Positions 44,011-53,869 of a stretch of 64,000 bases of DNA are shown one piece after another. The translations under genes and the position numbers were made by a program. Each line of letters opens with the position of its first letter. The first letter of the stretch is position 1. Under the pieces are notes generated by a model. The model was given only the letters and a program-made list of their open reading frames with translations, was not told where the DNA came from and did no database searches. The DNA comes from GMQP-bins7 sp963776565 (GTDB lineage Bacteria; Actinomycetota; Thermoleophilia; Gaiellales; Gaiellaceae), in NCBI GenBank assembly GCA_963776565.1, contig CAVZNF010000015.1:558001-622000 (forward strand). The letters are read 5' to 3'.

Positions 44011-45303
44011 ATGTCCTCCCGGGTTCTCCGGCGCCGGTCGGCGACGGCTGCGTGGATCTACGCCGCCGTCGCGTGCGGCATCGCGGGGTCGATCGTCGCG
44101 GCGCGCGTCTTCGGGCTCGACGACTTCGGCGTGTTCATGACGGCACTCGTCGTCGTGGGGTTCTTCCAGACGCTTCTCGACCTCACCGTCGAGGAGTCGC
44201 TCACGAAGTACGGCTTCCGATACGTCACCGGCGAGGACTGGGGGCGTCTGCGTCGCCTCTTCCGGCAGGCGTTGCTGATCAAGGTCGTGGGAGGCGTCCT
44301 TGCGACGCTTCTCGTCGTCGCCCTTGCCCCCTTTGCCGACGAGATCTTCGGTGCCGACGGCCTGGAGCAGGCGCTTCTCGCGGCATCGCTCCTCCCGCTC
44401 GTCCAGTCGTCCGAGAACGTCGGGGCGACGGCACTGCTCCTCCACAGCCGCTACGACTTGCGGAGCGTGTACCAGGCGGGATCGGCCGTGCTCCGGCTTC
44501 TCGCGATCGTGATCGCCGCCCCCATGGGTGTGACCGAGGCGCTCGTCGCGATCGTCGTCGCACAGGCGATCTCGACGATCGTGATCTCGGCGGTCGGGAC
44601 CGTGGCGCTGCGTCGGTTCCCGTCGGCGCCCGCGAAGGGGCTCGGCGAGGACGTGCGGGAGATCCGGACGTTCGTCGTCCAGTCGAGTCTCGCGACGGGC
44701 GTCATCTCGCTGCGCACGACGTTGATCCCGTTGATCCTCGGCGTCGTCTCGGGTACGACGCAGGTCGGTCTCTTCCGCATCGCAACCACGCCGCAGACTG
44801 GATTCGCGGCGGCGAGCTCGCCTGCGCGCCTCGTCCTGCTCACAGAGCAGACCCGCGACTGGGAGAAGGGGGCGCGGTCGAGCGTGCTGGCCGGGGTTCG
44901 CAGCTACTCGAAGTGGGCGGGAGCGATCATGGTCGTGGCCGTACCGGTGTTCTTCGTGGCGATGCCGTGGCTCATCCGGGTCGTCTTCGGCTCAGAGTAC
45001 GACGGCGCGGTCCACGCGGCACGGATCGTGCTCGTCGCTGCGGCGATTCACTTCGTCCTCGGTTGGACGAAGTCGCTGCCCGTGACGATCGGCCGGCCGC
45101 GACTGCGGATCGTGACCCATGGGCTCGAGACGCTCGTGGCGATCCCGCTCGTGGCCGTGCTCGGGGCCGAGTGGGGCGCGACCGGCGCCGCGGTCGCCGT
45201 CCTGGCGTCGACGCTCGTCTTCGCCGGCGCCTGGCTCGTCGTGATCACGCGTCTCCGCGCCGAGGTGCACGCGGCGGCCGACGGGACGGCGCTCCAGTCG
45301 TGA
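44011..45303 (+). CDS. Wzx-type lipid-linked oligosaccharide flippase (MOP superfamily)
   Basis: This intact 430-residue protein has about twelve to fourteen hydrophobic helices and no large soluble domain. The N-terminal WIYAAVACGIAGSIVAARVF followed by LDDFGVFMTALVVVGFFQTL is typical of polysaccharide-biosynthesis flippases, as is LTEQTRDWEKGARSSV in a cytosolic loop. It would turn undecaprenyl-pyrophosphate-linked repeat units to the outer face for the polymerase encoded divergently next to it. It heads a rightward operon with two GT4 genes (GTGA overlap at 45300). Confidence 0.86.
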   Translation: MSSRVLRRRSATAAWIYAAVACGIAGSIVAARVFGLDDFGVFMTALVVVGFFQTLLDLTVEESLTKYGFRYVTGEDWGRLRRLFRQALLIKVVGGVLATLLVVALAPFADEIFGADGLEQALLAASLLPLVQSSENVGATALLLHSRYDLRSVYQAGSAVLRLLAIVIAAPMGVTEALVAIVVAQAISTIVISAVGTVALRRFPSAPAKGLGEDVREIRTFVVQSSLATGVISLRTTLIPLILGVVSGTTQVGLFRIATTPQTGFAAASSPARLVLLTEQTRDWEKGARSSVLAGVRSYSKWAGAIMVVAVPVFFVAMPWLIRVVFGSEYDGAVHAARIVLVAAAIHFVLGWTKSLPVTIGRPRLRIVTHGLETLVAIPLVAVLGAEWGATGAAVAVLASTLVFAGAWLVVITRLRAEVHAAADGTALQS

Positions 45304-46426
45304 GAGTCGTCGTCGTCTCGGGAATCTGGCCGCCCGACCCCGGTGGGCCGGCCAGCCATGCGCCGGCGCTTGCGGACTTCCTCGCGAAGCGTGGACATGC
45401 AGTCGAGGTCGTGACGACGGCCGACGTAGCGCCGGAGGCGCGGTCGTATCCCGTCACGTGGGCGGCGCGTCGATCGCCGCTGCGCCATGTGCGGTCAGCG
45501 CTGCTCGTTCGCGCTGCCGCGCGCCGCGCCGACGTCGTCTACGCGACGAGCATGATCCGGCGAGCCGCCATCGGAGCCCGGCTCGCGCGGAGGCCGCTCG
45601 TCGTGAAGCTCGTGTCCGACGAGGTCTTCGAGCGCGCGACGCGCAGCGGCCGCTACGTCGGGACGCTCGACGAGTTCCAGCGTGTCGGAGGAGGCGGTCG
45701 GCTGCGCTTCCTCCGCGCGACGCGGAACGCGGCACTCGAAGAGAGCGCGACACGTCTTCTGCCCGAGCTCGTACCTCCGCGATGTCGCGCTGCGTTGGGG
45801 GCTCGACGCAGGGCGCGTGACGGTTCTGCCCAATCCCGCACCCGCGATCCCGGCGATGCCGACGCGCGACGAGCTTCGTGCCGAGCTCGGGCTCGACGGC
45901 GACGTCCTCGTGTTCGCCGGACGGCTCGGCCCGCAGAAGGCGGTCGGCGTCCTGCTCGACGCGCTCGTGCACGCGTCCGGTGTGTCGCTCGTGATCGCGG
46001 GCGACGGGCCAGAACGGTCTGCTCTCGAGCGGCGCGCGCTCGAGCTCGGCCTCGACGCGCGCGTGCGCTTTCTCGGCAGCGTCCCGCGCGAGACGGTGCT
46101 TCGTCTCTTCCGCGCCGCCGACGCCTCCGTGCTCCCGTCCGCCTGGGAGAACTTCCCGCACACGGTCGTCGAGGCGCTCGCCGTCGGCTGTCCCGTGATC
46201 GCGACCGCCGTCGGCGGCGTGCCGGAAGTGGTTCGCGACGGCGAGAACGGCCTGCTCGTCCCGCCCGGCGATGCCGCTGCTCTTGCCGACTGCGATCGAA
46301 CGGTTCTTCGGAGATGCATCCTTGCGAGAGCGCCTGCGCGGCGCCGCTGCGCGATCCGTCGAGGGCTACTCGGAGGAGGCCGTCTTCACGGCGATCGAGG
46401 CGGAGCTCCGGAAGGCGGTCGCGTGA
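45300..46426 (+). CDS. GT4-family glycosyltransferase (frame repaired)
   Basis: This is a transferase of about 375 residues. It opens VVVVSGIWPPDPGGPASHAP (N-terminal glycine loop). After removal of one extra base near 45745 it continues HVFCPSSYLRDVALRWGL and VTVLPNPAPAIP, followed by VFAGRLGPQKAVGVLLDAL and SAWENFPHTVVEALAVGCPVI as GT4 signature. A second extra base near 46286 precedes AIERFFGDASLRERLRG. The stop TGA 46424 overlaps the next GTG. Both repairs remove exactly one base and give continuous family motifs. Confidence 0.76.
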
Positions 46427-47542
46427 AGAAAGCGGCTGCTCATGGTCGGGCGGTCGCGGTACTCGCTTCCGCTGTCTCCCTCGCTCGTCCCAGAAGTTCG
46501 ACGCGCTCTCGGCCGAGCTCGACGTTCGAGTTCTCGCGAGCTCGGGTGGAGGGCACGGGCAGGACCCGCGTTTCCAGCTCGTGCGCCCGATCCGGCCACG
46601 GGCGCTCGACGGAGCGGCGTTCTACGCGCTTCTCCCGTTCCGCGTGGCACGTGAGCTGCGCTCGTTCAGGCCGGACGCCGTGCTCGCTCAGGGCGCGCAG
46701 GAGGCGGCGCTCTGCGTGCTCGGACGCACGCTCGCGCGCATCCCGACACGCGTGATCGCCGACATCCACGGCGACCCGGCGGCGCCCGCGCGGCTCTACG
46801 GGTCGTCGTGGCGCAGGGCGCTCGCGCCGCTCGCCGACGCGCTCGCCCGCCGTGGGCTGCGCAAGAGTGACGGCGTGCGGACGATCTCGGCGTATACGTC
46901 CGGGCTCGTGCGCGCCGCGGGTGTCGAGCCGACGGCCGAGTTCGCCGCGTTCATGGATCTCGAGCCGTTCGTCGAGCGCGAGCCCGTCCCGCTGCCCGAA
47001 GAGCCTGTCGCTCTGTTCGTCGGCGTCCTCGAGCGGTACAAGGCGGTCGACGTGCTGGCTGACGCCTGGCGCCTGCGCCGCCCCGCGCGTCCCGGACGCG
47101 AGGCTCGCACCTCGTCGGGCGCGGGACGCTCCGCGACGTGGCGGAGCGGCTCGTCGCCGATCTCCCGGCGCAGACGCGATGGACGGAGTCGTTGTCGACG
47201 CCGGAGGTCGCGCGGGCGCTCGACGACGCCACCGTTCTCGTGCTCCCGTCGCGTTCGGAGGGTCTCGGGCGCGTCGTCGTCGAGGCGTTCTGCCGCGGAC
47301 GCGGAGTGGTCGGAAGCCGCGTCGGCGGGATCCCGGACATCGTGGAAGACGGGGAGACGGGCATCCTCGTCCAGCCCGGGGACGCGTCGGCTCTCGCCGA
47401 CGCGCTCGTCCGCGTGCTCTCGGATCGTGCGCTCGCGGAGCGCCTTGGCGCAGCCGCCCACGCCGCTGTTCAGCCGTGGCTCGCGACGCCGGAGGAGTAC
47501 GCCCGCCGCATCCGTGAGCTCGTGGACGACGTCACCGGATAG
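46423..47542 (+). CDS. GT4-family glycosyltransferase (frame repaired)
   Basis: The repaired N-terminus reads RLLMVGRSRYSLPLSPSL, followed by KFDALSAELDVRVLASSGGG and DAVLAQGAQEAALCVLGR. Further on come DIHGDPAAPARLYGS, LFVGVLERYKAVDVLADAW, and finally PSRSEGLGRVVVEAFCRGRG, the GT4 signature. Extra bases are seen near 46433, 46490, 47080 and 47105. The end is TAG 47540-47542. It is coupled to the preceding GT4 by GTGA. The length after repair is about 370 residues. Donor unknown. Confidence 0.72.
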
Positions 47543-47548
47543 CCCACC

Positions 47549-47554
47549 TACACT
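47549..47554 (+). promoter_or_regulatory. -10-like box for deacetylase/GNAT operon
   Basis: TACACT, 6 bases before ATG 47561 and identical to the box before the flippase operon. Confidence 0.45.
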
Positions 47555-47560
47555 CACGCG

Positions 47561-48454
47561 ATGCGTGCCGACCGAGCGAAGCAGCTCCTGAAGAACGGCG
47601 TCTATCGCGCGATCGGAGAGACGGTGACCGGCGCCGGCGGTCTCGACGGAGAGGCCGAGCGGACGCTCCGTGTCCTCATGTACCACAAGGTCAACGACCT
47701 TCAGCCGAACTCGACGACCGTGCCGACGGCGGTCTTCGCGGAGCAGATGGGGCTTCTCGACGGCCTCGGCTACACGCCGGTGTCGCTCGATCGGGTGCGC
47801 GATCACTACGTCGACGGCGCGCCACTTCCGGCCGGTGCCGTCCTCATCACCTTCGACGACGGCTACCGCGACAACCTCGAGAACGCGCTGCCGATCCTCC
47901 AGCGACACGGCTATCCAGCCGTGATCTTCGTCCCGATCGGTTTCCTCGACGGCGACCGCCCGCTGCCGCACGAGGAGGCGCTGCGTACGCTCGGCGTTCG
48001 CAACGCGACCGTCGGCTGGGACGAGCTCGAAGCGCTCGAGGCCGGTGGCATCCGCGTCGAGTCGCACGGAATCGGGCACCGGCCCGTGTCGGAGCTCGAG
48101 CCCGCCGAGGCGGCTCGCGAGATCGCGCTCTCGAAGCTGCGGCTCGAGCAACGGCTCGGGCGGCAGGTCGACGCCTATGCGTTCGTCAAGGGCTCGCTTG
48201 CCGACTACCGCCCCGAGCACGTGAGTCTCGTACAGCAAGCCGGCTACATGCTCGGGTTCACGTCCGTCTCGGGCGCCAACGGACCGTCGAGCGACCGCTA
48301 CCGCCTGCGTCGCTACAACGTCGAGCCGTATCCGCCACGGACGTTCGAGCTCGTCCTCTCCGGCGCCTGCGACCTCATCTCGGTGAAGGACACCGTGCCC
48401 GGGACATACGCTCGTCGTGCTTTCAACAAGGTGCTCGGCACGGCCACTCGATGA
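47561..48454 (+). CDS. Polysaccharide deacetylase (NodB homology domain)
   Basis: This 297-residue carbohydrate esterase of family 4 has motif 1 TFDDGY with D99-D100, motif 2 SHGIGH with the metal ligands H169 and H173, and LRVLMYHKVND near residue 37. There is no signal peptide, so it would act on a cytosolic or membrane-associated sugar intermediate, removing N- or O-acetyl groups. It is coupled by ATGA to a GNAT acetyltransferase, so the pair could exchange one acyl group for another on the same sugar; that is inference. Confidence 0.86.
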   Translation: MRADRAKQLLKNGVYRAIGETVTGAGGLDGEAERTLRVLMYHKVNDLQPNSTTVPTAVFAEQMGLLDGLGYTPVSLDRVRDHYVDGAPLPAGAVLITFDDGYRDNLENALPILQRHGYPAVIFVPIGFLDGDRPLPHEEALRTLGVRNATVGWDELEALEAGGIRVESHGIGHRPVSELEPAEAAREIALSKLRLEQRLGRQVDAYAFVKGSLADYRPEHVSLVQQAGYMLGFTSVSGANGPSSDRYRLRRYNVEPYPPRTFELVLSGACDLISVKDTVPGTYARRAFNKVLGTATR

Positions 48455-49467
48455 GCTTCGAGACCGTTCGCTACACGCCCGAGTGGCGGGCGTCGCTCGT
48501 TGCGCTGCTCGCCCGTGTCGGCACGACGCAGCTCTCCGATGAGGAGTTCACCTGGTGGTTCGACCGGAACCCCGGCGGCGAGGGGATCGTCTCGCTCGCC
48601 GTCGACCAGGGAGAGGTCGTGGGCGTCGCCGCGATGAGCTTCTTCAACACGCGACTCGAAGGCGTCGAGACGCGCCTCGCGATCCCGGTGAACGTGGCCA
48701 CGGACTCGCGATATCGCGGGCAGGGTGTCTTCTCGACGATGCAGCAGCAGAACGAGGACGCTGCGGCCGCGTCCGGCTCGCCGCTCACCGTCACGTTCCC
48801 GAATGCGAACTCGTACCCGATCTTCATCCGCAGGCTGGGGTGGATCGACTTGCCGCGCCTGCGGCTGTGGGCCAAGCCGCTCCGCGTCGCGGGCGTCGTT
48901 CGCTACGCCTTCCGTCGCGAAGGTGAGCAGGGCGGGATGCGCGACCCCGACCCTGCGTCTAGGCCGTTCCACGGCCTCGATGTTCGCCCGATCGATCGCT
49001 TCGGAGCAGACATGGACGCGCTCGGCCTGCGTGCCGCCGAGAGCTACGGCAGCCACTTCTCGCGCGACGCCGAGTACTTCAACTGGCGCTACCTCGACTC
49101 GCCGCGCGACTACCGCTGCTTCGGCGCGTACCGCGGCGGCGAACTCGCGGGCGTCGCGGTCGTCGGCCATACCTACAAGCACGGCGTCTCGGCGGGATTT
49201 CTCGCCGATCTCGTTGCAGCTACCGACGACGGGGAGGCGATTCGCGCTCTCGTCTCTCGAGCCGTGGCCGAGGTCGAGGGAGGTGCGGACGCGCTCGTGC
49301 TGCTGCCTCCGCCCTCGTCGGCGCAGCGCCGCGCGCTTCTCCGGGCAGGCTTCGCGCCGACGAACAAGAAGCTCCGCTTCATCGGCAAGGCGCTTCACGA
49401 CGGTGTCCGGATCGACGAGCGCGCCGACGCGTGGCACTTCACGCTCGGCGACTTCGACTTCTTCTAG
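48451..49467 (+). CDS. GNAT-family N-acyltransferase
   Basis: This 338-residue protein is longer than a single GNAT domain. The first half has the acetyl-CoA site VNVATDSRYRGQGVFSTMQQ (the R-x-x-G-x-G/A type loop), and the second half resembles a second, degenerate GNAT fold. The sequence EYFNWRYLDSPRDYRCF is found in polysaccharide-locus acyltransferases of this double-domain type. It probably N-acylates an amino sugar, and the upstream deacetylase could make that amine. Two hairpins follow the stop, so it appears to end a transcript. Confidence 0.78.
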   Translation: MSFETVRYTPEWRASLVALLARVGTTQLSDEEFTWWFDRNPGGEGIVSLAVDQGEVVGVAAMSFFNTRLEGVETRLAIPVNVATDSRYRGQGVFSTMQQQNEDAAAASGSPLTVTFPNANSYPIFIRRLGWIDLPRLRLWAKPLRVAGVVRYAFRREGEQGGMRDPDPASRPFHGLDVRPIDRFGADMDALGLRAAESYGSHFSRDAEYFNWRYLDSPRDYRCFGAYRGGELAGVAVVGHTYKHGVSAGFLADLVAATDDGEAIRALVSRAVAEVEGGADALVLLPPPSSAQRRALLRAGFAPTNKKLRFIGKALHDGVRIDERADAWHFTLGDFDFF

Positions 49468-49477
49468 AAGGCGCAAG

Positions 49478-49508
49478 CCCGGAGATCCGCTAGCGCGGAG
49501 TCTCCGGG
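49478..49508 (+). terminator. Hairpin, possible transcription terminator
   Basis: CCCGGAGA pairs with TCTCCGGG across an inner TCCGC/GCGGA stem with one unpaired G and a TAGC loop. The hairpin is strong, but no T-run follows, so intrinsic termination is only possible. Confidence 0.45.
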
Positions 49509-49527
49509 CGCGCGAAGATCCCTGAAG

Positions 49528-49546
49528 GCGGCTGCTTCGCGGCCGC
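49528..49546 (+). terminator. Second hairpin after the GNAT gene
   Basis: GCGGCTGC and GCGGCCGC form an 8-base-pair stem (one T-G pair) around a TTC loop, 19 bases beyond the first hairpin. There is no T-tract. Confidence 0.35.
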
Positions 49547-49581
49547 ATCGCAGCTAGCCCCCATCGATCGTCTAGGAGTTC

Positions 49582-50616
49582 GTGACCAAGCTCGTCTTCA
49601 TCACCCAGCAGGTCGACCCCGGTCACCCCGCGCTTGCCGCCACGGTCCCGAAGATCCGCGCGCTCGCGGAGCTCGTCGACGAGGTCGTGGTGCTCGCCGA
49701 CGGCGCGGTCGAAGGCGTTCTTCCGGAGAACTGCCGCGTGCGCACCTTCCGGGCGCCGCACAAGGCACTCCGTGGAGCGCGCTTCGAGGCCGCTCTGACC
49801 CGTGAGCTAACCGGGCTTCGGGGTGGCGCTGTCGTCGCGCACATGTGCCCGATCTATGCCGTTCTGGCCGGTCCACTCGTTCGGCCGCTGCGCATTCCGC
49901 TCGTCCTGTGGTTCACGCATTGGCGCGCGAGCCGTCTGCTGCGAGCTGCCGAGCGCATGTCGACCGCGGTGACGAGCGTCGACTACCGCTCGTTTCCCGT
50001 TTCGTCGAGGAAGCTCCGCGCGATCGGCCACGGGATCGACCTCGACGAGCTTCCGTGCTCTCCGCCGCGTCAAGGGCAGGGGCTGCGCCTGCTGGCGCTC
50101 GGCCGCTACTCCACCGCGAAGGGGCTCGACGTCGCCGTCGCCGCAGTGCCGCTCGCAGGCGACGACGTGGAGCTGCACGTCCACGGCCCGACGCTCTCGG
50201 ACGACGAGCGGGCACATCGAGCGGAGCTCGAGCAGGTCGTCTCCGAGCTGGGGCTCGAGGGACGTGTGACCATCGGGGATGCCGTTCCGCGGGCGGAGAT
50301 CCCTGCGCTGTTCGCGACCCACGATGCGCTGGTCAACAACATGCGCGCCGGAGCTCCCGACAAGGTGGTCTACGAGGCTGCGGCAGCATGTCTGCCCGTG
50401 CTCGCGTCGAACCCGATCTTCGACGAGCTCCTCGATCCCGAGCAGCGATTCACGCGCTGGGATCCAGGAGCGCTCGCCGAGCGGATCCGCGCGCTCGGGG
50501 CGCTCACCATCGAGGAGCGCGCGATCCTTGGTCATCGCCTTCGTGAGCGGGTTGCGGCGGGTCATTCCGTGCAGTCGTGGGCGCGTGGCATCCTCGAGGC
50601 GGCGGGGCTCTCGTGA
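49582..50616 (+). CDS. GT4-like glycosyltransferase
   Basis: This intact 344-residue GT-B protein starts KLVFITQQVDPGHPALAAT and has HMCPIYAVLAGPLVRPLRI, a C-half with LLALGRYSTAKGLDVAVAAV and LVNNMRAGAPDKVVYEAAAA, the donor-side loop. The start GTG 49582 is the only one here with a good purine-rich ribosome site (AGGAG four bases upstream) rather than a well-placed -10-like box, so translation may be leadered. It is followed directly by another GT4 (TGATG). Confidence 0.78.
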   Translation: MTKLVFITQQVDPGHPALAATVPKIRALAELVDEVVVLADGAVEGVLPENCRVRTFRAPHKALRGARFEAALTRELTGLRGGAVVAHMCPIYAVLAGPLVRPLRIPLVLWFTHWRASRLLRAAERMSTAVTSVDYRSFPVSSRKLRAIGHGIDLDELPCSPPRQGQGLRLLALGRYSTAKGLDVAVAAVPLAGDDVELHVHGPTLSDDERAHRAELEQVVSELGLEGRVTIGDAVPRAEIPALFATHDALVNNMRAGAPDKVVYEAAAACLPVLASNPIFDELLDPEQRFTRWDPGALAERIRALGALTIEERAILGHRLRERVAAGHSVQSWARGILEAAGLS

Positions 50617-51721
50617 TGGACGGCGTCGTGCTGCATACGCAGAAGGTCGCGGGCATCTCCGGCTCGGAGGCGCATCTCCTGCAGCTGCTTCCCGACCTGC
50701 GCGAGCGCGGCTGGGACGTTCGCTTCCTCATGCTCCACGAGGACGAGCCCGGGGCGTGGGAGTTTGCAGACGCGCTCCGCGAGCGCGGCGTGCCGCTCGA
50801 CGACATCCGGCTGCGGGCGGACGTCGATCCGATCGCGTTCGGAGAGGTGACGACGTACCTCGCACGCGCTCGCCCTCGGATCCTGCACACGCACCTCGTC
50901 CACGCCGACGCCTACGGACAGCTCGCCGGCTCGGTCGCTCGCGTCCCGTTTCGGCTGTCGACGAAGCACGGCTTCAACGAGTTCCGAGAGGGGCGCTGGT
51001 TCGGCTTCGCCGATCGCTCGGTGAGCTCGCTCGCGCACGTCCACATCGCCATCTCGCAGGGGCTCGCCCAGTACCTCGCCGAGACCGAGGGCTTCGCCGA
51101 AGAGGACTTCGAGATCGTCCACTACGGGATCTCGGCAGACGGCGACGCGACGGCCTACGAGGGATCCGAGCCGCGCCTCCTCTGCATCGGCCGCCTCATC
51201 CCGATCAAGGGCCACCTCGTCCTGCTGCGCGCGCTCGCGCAGGCTCGCGCTCGCGTGCCCGGCGTGGCTCTGGACGTCGCCGGCCGCGGCCCGCTCGAGC
51301 CGGCGCTGAAGGCGTATGCCCGCGAGCTCGGTGTCGAAGAAGCGGTTCGGTTCCTCGGATTCGTCTCTCCGGTCCAGCGCGCGATCGAGGATGCAGCCGT
51401 CGTCGTGGTGCCTTCGCTCGGGCGAGGGCTTCGGGATGGTGGCGCTCGAGGCGATGGAGCGCGCGCGGCCCGTGATCGCGAGCGCGGTCGGGGGGCTCCC
51501 GGAGATCGTCGCGAGCGGCGAGACCGGGCTGGTCGTGCCGTCAGCGGATGCCGATGCGCTCGCCGACGCGATCGTCGAGCTGGCGGGCGACCTGCCCCGC
51601 GCGGCCGAGATGGGCGCAGCCGGGCGCGAGCGGGCCCTCTCCGAGCTTCACGCCCGAGCGCTGCGTCGAGCGCGTGGAGCAGCTCTACGGCGCGCGCTCG
51701 AACGCCGGCGCCGGCGTATAG
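50616..51721 (+). CDS. GT4-family glycosyltransferase (frame repaired)
   Basis: This transferase of about 367 residues has VVLHTQKVAGISGSEAHLLQ as glycine loop, ILHTHLVHADAYGQLAG, IVHYGISADGDATAYEG at the linker and LLCIGRLIPIKGHLVLLRAL. One extra base near 51418 precedes the signature SLGEGFGMVALEAMERARPV. Another near 51653 precedes the end FTPERCVERVEQLYGARS and TAG 51719. GTG 50613 is an alternative in-frame start one codon earlier. The 3' end overlaps the converging membrane gene by 37 bases. Confidence 0.76.
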
Positions 51722-52991
51722 CCGCTGCGGCGTTCGGCGAATGCGCTCCCAGGCTGAAGCCGATGCCCGCGGCGGCGAGGAGCGCGAGGAGGAAGTCCCA
51801 CGGCACGCGATAGCGGGTCGCGCCGGCGAAGAGCATCGCGAGCGAGCAGTCTGGTAGGCGAGCAGGAGCAGCGCGAGGACGACGAAGCTGCGCGGGAGCG
51901 ACGAAGAGCCCGGCGACGGCGAGCGCGTAGAGCGCGATCATGAACGCGGGCTCGACGATGCCACGGGCGGTGTCCCGCCATGTTCCGGCGCCCGGTCGAC
52001 CCTCCGTCTCGAGGACGCTCGGGCTGCCAAAGCAGGCGGGTGGCCTGCACCGGCGAGACGAGCCTTCTCGCCGGGGTGCTCGCGCCAGAAGTCGACGACC
52101 TCTCCGCGGAAGAGCCGCATCTGCGCGCACTCGTCGACCTTGACGATCCGGCCGGTCTCGCGATAGATCTGGCCGGCGTCCTGAGGGCTCGGCGGCGCGC
52201 CCGGCAAGCTGGCGGCACGTCGTCGATCCAGCCGCCGCGGTGCGAGCACGTCGTACGTGTTGAGGTTGTTCGCCTTCCACAGCGCTCGCGAGTCGGTCGT
52301 GATCGCGAAGCACCCGACGGAGACACGGTTGCGCGCGACCCACGGCGCGAGCACGAGCGCCGTGCTCGCGCAGACGACGAGCAGCGCGGCGAGCCCGTGG
52401 TGGGCGAAGCCGAGGCGAACCATGAGCCAGAGTCCGAGCACGAGTGGAAGGAGGATGAGCCGCGCGTTGCCGAGGATCGCGACGCCGACGACGGCGCCGA
52501 GCGCGGCAGCCAGCCAGAGCGATCGGCCTCGTTCGGCGGCGAGAGCGCGACGAGGACGATCGCCGCCGCGAGGAGCTGGTCGAGTATCTCGCGGTTGAGG
52601 TGGACGTCGTGCCAGACGAGGTACGGATGCAGCGTCGCCAGGAGCGCGCCGCCGAGGCGATCCCGGTCGAGACGCAGCCGCGTCCCGATCGCGATAGACG
52701 ACGAGCGCCGTGAGCGACGCGACCGACGATCTGCGCCGCTCCCGACGGCGAGCCACGACCGCTCGAACCCAGTAGATCGGGATGAGGAAGAAGCCGTAGA
52801 GCGGCTGCGTGTACGCGGACGGGACGCCCGGGATGAAGCCGAACGTGCCGCTGTCGAGGAACGTCAGTCGCGAAGTCGTCGCTCTTGTCCGTGTACGCGG
52901 CGAGGATTCTCGCGCTCGTACAGAGCGCCGCAGGCGCGGAGTCCGGCCGCCAGCGCGAGCACGAGAAGCGGATGACGTCGACGGTGCTCAC
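51685..52991 (-). CDS. Membrane GT-C-like glycosyltransferase (many frameshifts, ends approximate)
   Basis: Fragments in three frames form one polytopic protein: VIRFLVLALAAGLRACGALY-like helix 1, SDDFATTFLDSGTFGFIPG and PSAYTQPLYGFFLIPIYW (extracytoplasmic loop with an acidic residue), AILGNARLILLPLVLGLWLM, NRVSVGCFAITTDSRALWKA and a C-terminal helix DFLLALLAAAGIGFSLG. This is the ArnT/GT39 pattern. At least five shifts lie between 52950 and 51720. The start is probably GTG 52991 (TACCGT five bases upstream); ATG 53063 is a longer option. The stop could be 51685 or 51648. Confidence 0.55.
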
Positions 52992-53142
52992 GACGAACGG
53001 TACGCGGCGCTCACCGAGCACGCTGGACGTTCGCTCGGAGCGCGCTGTGCGAGCGTCGGTCATCTGAGGTGGGCGAGCCTCGATCAACGGTCGTTCCGCG
53101 TGTCGATGCGGTCGCCGCAAGTCGCGGGAACGGTACGCGGTC

Positions 53143-53859
53143 GTGTCCTGCCACGTTGAGCGACCTCTCGACGACGCGGTGTGGGCGCGCTTCGCGGCGC
53201 TGCAGGAGGAGCGACCGGGCGGCTTCGCGATCGCGGCGCTCGTGCGGCCTGCCGATGCCGAGGCGGGAGAGGACGAGCGCGCGTGGGTCGAGCGCGCCAC
53301 GGATGCGGCGTCACGTGCGCCGCTCGGGCACCACACGCACTGGACGGCGCCCGACCACGCCCGCCCGACAGGCGCTGCGACGGGAGCTCGCGTGCTGGAG
53401 GAGGGGCGAGCCCTGCGCGAGCACGGCTTGAAGCCGACGCTCTTCTGCGGCGGCGGCTGGTACACCGACGTCGAGGTGGCGGAGGCCTGCGCCGAGCTCG
53501 GCTACGTCGACTGCACGCTTCGAGCCCGCCGCCCGCCGTACCTGCCGGCTGGAGAGCGCTGGGCGACGCTCGCGGCGCCGGCCGTCGTCGAGCTTCCCTC
53601 GGGACGCGCGCTCGGTGCGATTCCGACGACGCACTCGCTGGGAGACCTCGCCCGCTCCCTGGCTCGCCGTGAGCTGCCGCCAGTAGTCCACGTGTACTTC
53701 CACGACACCGATCTGCTGGATCGGCGCAGACGAACGCTGCTGAGCGTCGTCCTCCGGCTCCTCGCGCGCCGCGCCCACGTCTCCGACCTCGACACGCTCA
53801 GTGCCCAGCTGCTGCCGGACGCCCCTCGCGTCGCGTGGGACGACGTGGCTCGGCTCTAA
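53143..53859 (+). CDS. Polysaccharide-deacetylase-like protein (NodB fold)
   Basis: This is a protein of 238 residues. GHHTHWTAPDHARPTG supplies two closely spaced His as in NodB motif 2, LKPTLFCGGGWYTDVEVAEA follows, and PVVHVYFHDTDLLDRRRRT carries a late His typical of carbohydrate esterase family 4. The first metal Asp motif is not seen. The start may be further upstream: the preceding RYAVVSCHVERPLDD reads like coding sequence but has no start codon before it. It would deacetylate a sugar. Its TAA stop is part of the next -10-like box. Confidence 0.6.
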   Translation: MSCHVERPLDDAVWARFAALQEERPGGFAIAALVRPADAEAGEDERAWVERATDAASRAPLGHHTHWTAPDHARPTGAATGARVLEEGRALREHGLKPTLFCGGGWYTDVEVAEACAELGYVDCTLRARRPPYLPAGERWATLAAPAVVELPSGRALGAIPTTHSLGDLARSLARRELPPVVHVYFHDTDLLDRRRRTLLSVVLRLLARRAHVSDLDTLSAQLLPDAPRVAWDDVARL

Positions 53860-53862
53860 GCT
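53857..53862 (+). promoter_or_regulatory. -10-like box for the initiating phosphoglycosyl transferase operon
   Basis: TAAGCT reuses the TAA stop of the deacetylase-like gene and lies 7 bases before GTG 53870. Confidence 0.45.
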
Positions 53863-53869
53863 TTCCGGC

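Noticed and set aside
44052..47591. A 1179-codon frame across flippase and two GT4 genes
   Set aside because: The first 400 codons are a +1 shadow of the flippase. The frame holds true coding segments only in patches created by frameshifts.
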